Assembly: GCA_018398765.1 (NCBI GenBank)
Contig: JAHBMJ010000060.1
Span: 1 to 17,500 of the forward strand
Length of the DNA stretch: 17,500 bases
Direction: 5' to 3'
Source of the DNA: Chromera velia
Taxonomy: Eukaryota > Sar > Chromeraceae
The position numbers and the translations under genes were made by a program. The notes beneath the pieces were generated by a model, which saw only the letters and a list, made by a program, of their open reading frames with translations, had not been told where the DNA came from and searched no databases. Shown here piece by piece: positions 8,012-16,327 of this stretch. Numbering within the stretch: the first letter of the stretch is position 1; each line of letters starts with the position of its first letter.

Positions 8012-11000
8012 TTGTGGTGAACGCTCAGCTTAATGAGTATCGACTTTCGTATACCTTCTGTGATGGAGATCAGATCTGTCTCTTTGCGCAACAGTTAGAA
8101 ATAGATTGCAACAATACGGACACAGTCAGGCAAAGACCGTGAGTGGGGGAATTCAGTGTCCCCTTGCGTTCCAAGCTGCCTGGAGCCCTCTTTCGGATAT
8201 CCCCTTCAAGTCCGATCCTGGACTTTGCCTTTATCCTTGGGTGGAAAGCCCAAAGATCGTTGGAGGTCGCCAAAGCCGGTGGTGGAGACGTTACTTGGTG
8301 TTACTCAGACTTTTGAGGAGCTTGACTTCATTGAGACCGCCACCTATAAGCAGATCGCAATCCAAATAGCCAGTCGAGTGCTTTCCTTATGTCTGCTGAT
8401 TCTGCAACTGTCTCCATCTTCCGGACAAGAGTCGGCTGATCACCTTTGCTTGTCTTTGCTGTTGGTTGCTTGCTTGTCTGCACAAAGCTGACCACCTTCG
8501 TGGCCTGCAAACACCTCCAGCGTGTCTGGGTCTGCCTGGACTGGTCCTCCGGCAGCGTTCAAATATAAAAAGATGCCCTTCGATCGTCTCTCCATATACC
8601 TGCAATGCTGCCATTTTCTTCAAAGAGAGAGCTTGTTGCTTCTGGCTATCCGGATGTTGTGCAGATCGTTCAATGAGTGGCCGTTTGATCGAGTGTGTAA
8701 GACTCTGCATGCATGTTAAACAAACAGAAGGGACAGGTGGTGGCGTACCACATGGACCAATGCAGTGACGGCCGGTGTGCCAGCCGGGGAAGGCCTTCTG
8801 CTCTGGGACCCCGACACGACAAGCCTGGAGTAGGAAGGAGGGGGAAGTAAGAAAAGGGTACAAAATGACATCAAGCCTGCCTTCGATAGCAAGAGAGGCA
8901 GAAGGGTCGTGGCAAACCTACTGAGAGACAGAGTACGGCACACGGCAGCTACCGCCTCGTCTCTCGCCGGCGTCAGCAAAATTTTTAATAGGGATCGGGA
9001 AAGGCAAAGCGGGTCATGGGGGAAGGGGGGGAAAGAGGGGGGGAAGCGGGGACAATGGGGAAGGGGGGAGAGGGAGGGAAAAGGGGGGAAAGAGGGGGAG
9101 GGGGGGGTTGCTTCGGGGTGGAGGGGGCAAATCGAATCGAGGCTGGCCGAGAGCATGCGAAGTACTAGCGACTGAGTGTGACTGGAGCATCTTTTGTCCG
9201 GAGTTGAGAGTTCATATGTCGAAAGGAGCAGCAAGGGGATGAAACGAGATAGAAAGAAGAGACGAGATAAAAAGAGACCAGTGGAGCAGTCTGCAATGTG
9301 TCTGGTCCCTTCTTTCCCTCCCTTTATGCAGCTACTGACATGCACGGAGTATGTTTGTGCTCAAGAAGACCGTCGAGTCCTTCTGTCGACGAGAACTCTA
9401 ACTCGATTGCCTACCCCTACATCAGTTACGTGTGAAAAGGGCAGAAGACTGCCTAATTGCCACCGCCATGCGTTTATGTCTGCACATGCCCACTGCCTGG
9501 GACCGCCCTTGTGCCCCTGTACTGAACTCGGAGGAAGGATTAAGCTCATTACAAAGTTAAGCGTTAAAGAAGCAGACTGCGAGAATGACAAGTCTAGACA
9601 ACAAGTTGAGCGCCGCATGTGCCCCGCATTTGGAACTTCTGGGACTCCTTTTGGAAGAGTGAGCTTCCTTCTCTCTCGGCTTTTCTTGGCTTTGCTTTAC
9701 CCGTGGCTTTGGAGTCAGACCCCTCGTATGGCTGAGAGTACGAGCGCACGAGGGGGCGCCTTCATTCGCTGTCCCCTTCTCGTTTCCGTCTGCTGCTTTA
9801 AAACGTTTTGTGTTGTCCTTGGTTTCCTTTTTTAAGAGAAAGAGACTCAGTCTGGAAGAGGTGGAGAGAAAATGAGTAGAGGAGGAGCAAAGAGAGAAGA
9901 AATCTTGAAAGAGATGTCTGTTGAACAAGAAAGAAAAAAAAAGAAAAAAAGCGAGGGGACAGCCTGTGCATGTCTTGGTATCCATTCTGCATCTTCTCCC
10001 TGCAGGGGGATGCCGGTGCTTTGGAGGCCCTCTGGGTTCTCTGGGTATCGCTTCTCCCCCTCGCAGTATGGGAATTGATGGGAGCCCTAGATGGGAGCCT
10101 TGGTGGAGCCAGCCGTCTCTGCGTATGCATTTGCGTGGTGCCAGACGGTGTGCCGGCAGGCGTCTCCCTCCGATAGGTCTGACCGGATGCCGTTCATTCA
10201 TTGATGTCTGTTCTTGTATATTTAGTCGATCTACGGTGTTATTGACGACAAGCGAACAGACACGCATGCAGTCTTCGGGAAGGGAGTGAGATAGAAGAGA
10301 GAGGAGGAAGAGATGTGAATAAATGATATTGTGTGTGAACATATATGTGCGTGAGGCTTTCTGCTGCCGTCCTCTGTTTTTTCTGTCTCTTCACGTTTTG
10401 TTCGTACCTCCGTCTGCCCGTCTACTTTCATTCAGAAAAAAGAACTGAAAGGGGTTCTCTTACAGGCATGCTATTCTGTATATCGCCCGTTTCCTTCCAG
10501 CAGGCCGGTCTGAGAAAGAGAGAGAGACAACGTGGGAGCAAGTGAAACGAAGTCGGAAAACGGAGTTAGCTACCTCTTTCTTTCCGCCGGTTCCGCCTCT
10601 TTCTTTTCGATCAGTCTGTCATTGGTGGTGTTCGATCTGCATCTTTGTTTTGAGACTACGGAGGTGTAGGAGGTGTAGCTTTGTTTTTCCATCTCGCTTC
10701 AAGGGAAACGAAAGCAGCGTGAAAGAGAATTTCAAATAAGAGAAAAAGGAAACGGTGGAACTGTGCAAGTCTTAGAGTTTGGAGAGCGGGGATTTATCAG
10801 AATGAGCCTGTCTATCACTCTTAGAATTTTTACATTGGTCCCATCTCTACTTTCTATTTTATCGCCTTCTGGTGCCCTCTCATACTGTCCCGTTCACATG
10901 GATAGTTTAGAATATGAAGATCTGATGTGGTGGGAGTGTGTATATACGTATATGCATACCTAAACTTTTGTCCCATTAGTTCTTTGGTTGGCCGCACGTG

Positions 11001-11937
11001 TCCGTCTGAGTCTGTTTGTTGCTCTGTGAAAGGTCAATCGGTCTGCCCTTTTCTTTCCCCAGTTTCAGCTGTTTGCTTCTCTGGCTTCTCACTGTGCCTG
11101 CCTTTTTTACTGGCTGCATCGAAACGAACTCTTGTTATACAGACTGTGTTATTAAAAGTGTAGGTCCTTCTCCTCTTGCTTCACTGTAGCCGCGTTTGCT
11201 CGTCTGACTTTGCCGTATTGGTGCAAGACCAGCGCCTCAGAAAAGGAAACTTTAAGAAGACAGTGAGGGGAAAGCGAAGCGGAAATGAGAGGTAAGAGAG
11301 CGAAAGAGAGAGAGATAAAGAAAAAAAGAAAAAGTAAAGTAAATGGCTGCAAGCGCATGCATCGGCATGAAGATGTAAGCGTACATGTGACCGTACGGAT
11401 ACCACGCGGGCCTGACTGTGTCCTACTCTCCGTTGCTCTAAGACTTTCTGTCTAGCATTTCTGTCTCGTTCTTTCTTTCTGGAGGGTACAAAAGGTTAAT
11501 AGAAAGCTGGGAAACGTAAAACCTTACAATGGGAAGCTTGCGGCCGTCGAATGACAGACTCTGCTGTCAGGTAGGGAGGGTATGCTTCTTCAAACCCCGG
11601 GCAAGCCGACGTCCCTAAAACAGGCTTTTCGAGGAAAGACCTGGCAAGTTGGCGTTGCCAGCGAGGCAGTGGTGATAGTAACCTAATGATAGTACCTTTA
11701 CGCACGTTAATCTGATTGACTTGCATCAATGGGAGGAAACTTTTCTGCTTGTCAGCTTTCGTATCTAGATATTTTCGACTATCTCCTTAAAGGTATTCTG
11801 TTAGTTACATGGGTTTACATTGCGTCTGCATGGTTGATCATGTCCTTTTGCTTGCCTTTTTTCCCTTTCCGCGTATACTCGAATCTGTCTGGCTGATCGC
11901 GGGGACCCGATTTTCTTGTTTGTGGCCGGGGGGGATC
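8012..11937. other. Interior of LTR element, no recognised genes
   Basis: I checked both strands for polyprotein motifs (DTGA/DSGA protease, YxDD reverse transcriptase, HHCC zinc finger, CCHC knuckle) and found none. The longest frames (9194-9835 plus, 9557-10342 minus, 8716-9345 minus) resemble nothing known and lack conserved-looking stretches. A G-rich segment (GGGGAAGG-like) occupies about 9016-9125 and a CT/GA microsatellite lies near 11300. If this is not a retroelement it is simply intergenic DNA. Confidence 0.5.
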
Positions 11938-12647
11938 TGTGGAGTCTTACCTTCTGGCGCTGCCTTCTGGACCCTCGCATACGCTGTATCTGAATGAGCC
12001 CGCGTGCCGACGCCAGGCTCCGCCGCCGCGCTTTGTTTCGTACGTGTCGCGTGCGTCGATCAAAGTTGTTGAAGTCGATCGAGTCTGACCTCTGTATTTA
12101 AGCATGCAACATGTTACTCGAGCAACAGATAGCATCGTTTGAGTCTGATATCTGTTTGATAGATTGGGAGTCTGAGACTCTGAGAGAGAGGAACCTAGGC
12201 GATGCACAGTGGTAAAAAAAAAAAAAAGAATAGACATGTCAAGATTTTTTTTTTTTTTTTTTAGTCTGGTGGTTAAAGGTCCAAGCAAACTTAGCAAAGG
12301 TAGGTTTTGTAGTTAGATATGTTTTTGTTATATGTTTCGCACTTCCAATAAAATAATAAAAAAAAAAATAAAAAAGATTAGGCTTCTCGAGATTTTTTTT
12401 TTCTTTTTTTTTATCACTGTGCGTCGCCTAGAGAGGAACAGAGAGAAGCATAAGTAGAAATTGTGCAATAATAGAGTGAACCTAGCTGATTAGAATCCCA
12501 GATTGCAGTAGAACTTAAACTGATGTAGGGATGAACCTTCTGTAAACTCTTGCATGACTGAGTGTTGTAGATCTTCCCTAAGGTTCTTGTCCTCGCTTTA
12601 CCTTCTGTCTGGACCCCATAAGGTGGCCGGACAGGGGGAACAAAGCA
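11938..12647 (+). repeat. Right LTR, interrupted by a MITE
   Basis: The same repeat as 7546-8011, split at 12194/12440 by a 237-bp element plus one extra copy of the 8-bp target. Without these 245 bases it is 465 bp. It ends ACAAAGCA and is followed by ACCA. Confidence 0.85.
12195..12431. mobile_element. MITE with terminal inverted repeats, 8-bp TSD
   Basis: The left end reads CTAGGCGATGCACAGTGGTA; the reverse complement of the right end reads CTAGGCGACGCACAGTGATA. They match at 21 of the first 23 positions and continue into A-runs. AGAGGAAC flanks both sides (12187-12194 and 12432-12439). The homologous LTR at 7797-7804 has a single AGAGGAAC and no insert, which confirms the boundaries. At 237 bp with no frame, it is a non-autonomous DNA transposon. 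An 8-bp target duplication is typical of the hAT superfamily, but the terminal sequence is not a clear hAT match. Confidence 0.9.
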
Positions 12648-13227
12648 ACCATCTATATGTAATGCCTAAAAATAAAAGGCGAACTTTAGAAGAATTATAA
12701 ACATTTTTTAATGTACTTCGTATGCTAGTTCATATGTATGCATGCATGAACTAGTGCATGAATCAACCTATAGCAATGAAAATTATAAAAATATTTAGCC
12801 ATATATAAAGTTTTATGACTGATTATTACTGATTATACTAGATTATACAAAATGAACCGATTTAGAATTTTAGTGATTGAAAATTTATGTCAGGCATGTG
12901 CACTAGCACTTTAAAGCCGATCTCGTGCTTGTCACAGTGCTTGGCTTTCCTTACAGAAAGAACTCGATTAATGCACTGTGGCACCTCGTTTGGCCTTCTC
13001 CCCCCCCCCCTTTGCCTCCTAGACCTTCCAGCAGACGCTCAATCGATTGCACAATTACGCCCACGTACACGTAGGGACTCTCTAGGGACTTCTTCATGCA
13101 GGCAGGAGAAGAAGGGGCGACTGTTTCGACGCTTCAATTCTTCTCCCTCAAGTACAATCCTCTTCCAGCAGCAGCAGATGCAAACGCCCCCCCCCCTCCC
13201 CCGAAACGCACTCAAGTCAGCACTGCC
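12648..13227. other. Intergenic, AT-rich then C-rich
   Basis: AT-rich DNA at about 12650-12890, followed by ordinary sequence with C-runs at about 13000-13010 and 13187-13200. No gene is recognised. It should contain the 3' end of the minus-strand secreted-protein gene. Confidence 0.5.
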
Positions 13228-13695
13228 CTAAAGAGTGAAGGAGCAGTCACAAGGAGGCTCACTGGCGTCACACACCACCGGGTCCTCATTCAGGCCCCCG
13301 AAGCTCACAGGCAGATCTGCCAACAGAGGGTTGTCGCAGATGAACCCGTCGGAGAACACCGGCACAGCAACTGCAGGCGTAGGCAGGCAAAGAGAAGGAA
13401 GGAACTCGTCAGAGGGAGGGTCGAAGACCAATTCAACAACCAAAAGCCCATCCAGGGAGAAAGAAAGAAAGAAATCACCGAAGAGTCATGGAAGTGCGTG
13501 ACAAAATCACCGAAGAAAGTCATAGGGCAAGGAAAGAAAGTTCCGAAGAAGACTGGGGAAAGGAAGAGAGGAAGGAAGGAAGGAAGGAAGGAAGGAAGGA
13601 AAAAAACAATAAAAAGAAAAATGGGTAGAGAAAGAAAAAAAGGAAGGAAAGGAAAGGAAGGAAAGAAAGAGGAAATATGAAAAGAGGGAAGGACG

Positions 13696-13769
<74 letters not shown>

Positions 13770-14017
13770 AAGAAAGAAAGGAAAGAAGGAAGGAAAGGAA
13801 AGGAAGGAAGGAAAGAAGAAATATGAAAAGAGGGAAGGACGAAAAGAGAGAGAGAGAGAGAGAGAAAGAAAGAAAGAAAGAAAGAAAAGAAAGAAAGAAA
13901 GAAAGAAGGAAGGAAAGAAAGAAGGAAGGAAGCAAAGAAAGAAAGAAAGAAAGAAAGAAAGAAGAAAAGAAAAAAAGAAAGAAAGAAAGAAAGAAAGAAA
14001 AAAAAAAAAAAAACGGA

Positions 14018-14056
<39 letters not shown>

Positions 14057-15768
14057 CTAAATAGAAAAATAGACAGAAAGAGAGAGAGAATAAAGGAGCA
14101 AAGAAAGGAAGGAAATGAAAGGAAAGACGGACAAAGCAACATCTGGGAGGGAAAAACGGAGCGATGGATGCATGTACTGACCAGCACCAGCAAGTCCCTC
14201 GGCCGACGTCATCTTTGCATTCTGTCTGATGGTCAGCTGTCTGTCGGTATTAGTGTCTATCATGCCCTGGAGGTTTGAGAATGTATCCAGATCTGTGAGT
14301 TGGGTGAAGGTTATAATCAAGTTCCCGTTGGTTAACGTCAGACTGTCCAGGTTCAACGTCTCCAAGGAGGACAGCAGATCGAGTTCCAAATTCCCGTTGA
14401 CAGTCGTTAGGAGAGGGGCGGAAATTGTCTTCAGACCAAAACTACCCCCCAATTCCAGATTCCCGCGACCGTTCGTCCCCACAGTGGTCAACTTAGGAAG
14501 GTTCAATTCTGTCAGACCCAGATCGCTAATGTCCAAGCTGTCACCTGTCGTTTCAAGACTACCAATTCTCAGCTCTTGCAACTCGGGCTGATCACGGATT
14601 TCAACCTCAGAAGTTGCATTTTTCAGAGAGGATAAATCGATGCAAGCCAGTTGCTTGTTCTCGGTAATGACCAAATCAAGCGCAGTCTCAAGCTTCGGCA
14701 TGAAGATAACTTTCAGGTCACAATTTTCTGTGATACCATCTCCAAAAATTGTTGGACCTTCAATCAATCTAAGCTCGGGTGCGTAGAAGAGCTCAAGCCC
14801 TGAGTTCTCGTTGATTTCAGTGTTTCCCCCAAGCGTCTCTAGGACAGGAAGAAGAATGGCCTTCATTTCCTTGCTGAAGTCATCCGCTCTGAAATCCCCT
14901 GTGACGGTCTTAAGGGCTGGAAGATGGATGAGCTCAAGGGGCCAGAACTCAATTCCCGTGCCTCCAAGCTCCAAGTTACCTTCCACCTGCAAGAAGAAGA
15001 AGAATGGATGAGGGGCAGGAGACACACACACATATACACAAAAAGAGAGTGGAGAGGGGTTGAGGGAAAGAAGGTATAGGTAGGCAGGCAACAGGCAGGC
15101 AGGCAGGCGGGTAGGTAGACAGAGAAAAGAAGAGAACAAGAAGGGCGACATACCGTCTCCAAATTGCAGAGCGCAGGAGCAGCTACCTCTTTCACCAGGG
15201 GCACCTCTCTAATGATCATCTGTCCGCCCACTGTCACAAGAGCAGAGAGGTCGTTGAGGCTCTCAAGGGACCAGAGCTTTTCAATTCTGATGCCACCCGT
15301 GACCTCACGAAGGGACTGCAGTTCTTTCAAATTAGTAAATCTGCAGTCCGTAATGACGAGTTCGCCCTCGATCTTGCACACGCCATCAAGGGGTGACAGG
15401 TTGCACCCGTTGGCGCTCACTGAGCCTGGGTTCTCGTCATCCACTGTTTCCCCGACAGTCGAAAAGGTGCCGGTGAAGACATTGGTGCACCCGGTCAGAG
15501 GCCAAGGGGGGCACTCGGCTTCTTTCGGGATCGGGAGTGTGAAATCGCACGGGTCCTTTTTCTTGTCCTTCTTGTCGAAGAGGTTCAGCTTGTCAAAGCC
15601 GAACTCCCCGACTTTCAGACCGCCGGAAAGGTCACCCAGGCCCTTCAGGTCCAGGCCTTTCCTGAGGTCTCCAAACTCCCCTCGCAGCTTCTCCACATCC
15701 AACTCGGGAAGCGGGACTGCCAAAGCAACAGATGACAACACCCCAACAACACCCAAGCAACCGATCAT
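13228..15768 (-). CDS. Secreted leucine-rich solenoid (receptor-L/Ecm33-like) protein
   Basis: Three exons on the minus strand: 15768-15154, 14986-14182 and 13370-13228 (TAG at 13230-13228), all GT...AG with consistent phase (0, then 1), giving 520 residues. Residues 1-18 are a signal peptide cleaved near ALA/VPLPE. A lysine/aspartate-rich linker (DKKDKKK, about 65-71) follows. From about residue 120 there are repeating units of the form LxxLxxVxGxLxIxxxxxLxxL (for example LPALKTVTGDF, LPKLTTVGT, NGNLELDLLSSLETL), typical of receptor L domains and fungal Ecm33/Sps2 cell-wall proteins, a right-handed leucine-rich solenoid. The C-terminus is cysteine-rich (ICDNP, VVCD, PPCDCS) with no membrane segment or GPI signal, so it is probably secreted. 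Function is unknown; recognition or surface-layer roles are only suggested by the fold. It is head-to-head with a paralogue at 16081. Confidence 0.88.
13560..14125. repeat. GAAA/GGAA/GA purine repeat in intron 2
   Basis: About 560 bp of purine-rich repeats within intron 2 (14181-13371) of the minus-strand solenoid gene. They include (GA)n at about 13699-13764 and 13844-13864. A unit with the core ATATGAAAAGAGGGAAGGACGAAAAGAG occurs twice (about 13675 and 13820), so part of the tract has been duplicated with an offset of about 145 bp. It is pyrimidine on the sense strand. Confidence 0.93.
14987..15153 (-). other. Solenoid gene intron 1 (167 bp)
   Basis: It begins GTATGT and ends with a TTCTTCTTCTTGCAG acceptor. 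It contains a short CAGG/TAGG repeat at about 15078-15118. The equivalent intron of the paralogue (16699-17486) has the same phase and place but is 788 bp long and unrelated in sequence. Confidence 0.85.
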
Positions 15769-16327
15769 CTTGCGAACTCAATTCGTCAAATTCAAACCAG
15801 ACTTTGCAAGGTCAGTGAGAAGTATATAGTTGTGCACAGAGGCATCACAATCTACATATGCAGTTGGGAGCTATATCATATATTATATATATATCCAATA
15901 TATAATCGGTTCGAGTAGATGAAGCTATATATAGCTCTAGCTATACATGATACCTCATAGGGACGTCCTCCCAGCTCCCAACTGCATATGTAGATTGTGA
16001 TGCCTCTGTGCACAACTACATATATACTTCTCACTGACCTTGCAAAGTCTGGTTTGAATTTGACGAATTGAGTTCGCAAGATGATCCGTTGCTTGGGTGT
16101 TGTTGGGGTGTTATCATCTGTTGCTTTGGCAGTCCCGCTTCCCGAGTTGGATGTGGAGAAGCTGCGAGGGGAGTTTGGAGACCTCGGGAAAGGCCTGGAC
16201 CTGAAGGGCCTGGGTGACCTTTCCGGCGGTCTGAAAGTTGGGGAGTTCGGCTTTGACAAGCTGAACCTCTTCGACAAGAAGGACAAGAAAAAGGGCCCGT
16301 GCGATTTCACACTCCCGATCCCGAAAG
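15523..16327. repeat. Large inverted repeat spanning promoter and 5' coding ends
   Basis: The left arm (about 15523-15872) is the reverse complement of the right arm (about 15973-16327), around a 100-bp AT-rich centre. Within about 247 bp of coding sequence I count five substitutions. Across about 105 bp of non-coding sequence the only difference I see is a 4-bp indel (near 15828 against 16020). Outside these limits the two genes diverge sharply. Confidence 0.92.
15769..16080. promoter_or_regulatory. Palindromic bidirectional promoter region
   Basis: These 312 bp lie between the divergent start codons. Each arm carries TATATA about 55 bp upstream of its ATG (15823-15828 and 16021-16026) and GTGCAC just upstream of that (15832-15837 and 16008-16013), followed by a shared CTTCTCACTGACCTTGC leader. 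The centre (15873-15972) is rich in TA steps and contains the perfect palindrome AGCTATATATAGCT at 15923-15936. The promoter role is inferred from position and symmetry. Confidence 0.65.

Larger units (their letters stand above)
7546..12647 (+). mobile_element. Non-autonomous LTR retroelement (LARD-like)
   Basis: Two direct repeats of about 465 bp (7546-8011 and 11938-12647, the second interrupted by an insertion) share TGTGGAG...ACAAAGCA ends, so each runs TG...CA as LTRs do. The whole is flanked by ACCA at 7542-7545 and 12648-12651, consistent with a short target-site duplication (ACCAT if the boundary is shifted by one). A G-rich run at 11926-11935 just before the right repeat could be the polypurine tract, and TGGTGAACGC near 8016 could be a primer-binding site; both are tentative. 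The 3.9-kb interior shows no reverse transcriptase, integrase, protease or zinc-knuckle motif, so mobilisation would need another element's proteins. Orientation is inferred from the G-rich run. Two unrelated dispersed repeats remain possible. Confidence 0.65.

Noticed and set aside
8012-8040. Firm assignment of a tRNA primer-binding site after the left LTR
   Set aside because: TGGTGAACGC begins with the expected TGG, but I cannot match it to a specific tRNA from sequence alone.
9970-10176. Hydrophobic plus-strand frame preceded by CTGCAG, a possible membrane exon
   Set aside because: Short and isolated, with no matching neighbouring exon found; hydrophobicity alone is weak evidence.
9557-10342. 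Minus-strand frame of 261 codons inside the LTR element
   Set aside because: It has no recognisable domain, contains low-complexity stretches and shows no motif of a gag, protease, reverse transcriptase or integrase.
7546-12647. Two independent solo LTRs or dispersed repeats in place of one element
   Set aside because: Same orientation and matching ACCA at the outer but not the inner flanks favour one element; kept only as an alternative.
15164-15829. Plus-strand frame antisense to the solenoid gene, with a similar minus-strand frame at 15876-16706
   Set aside because: Both are shadows of the opposite-strand exon 1 of the two paralogues; their mutual similarity follows from the inverted repeat.
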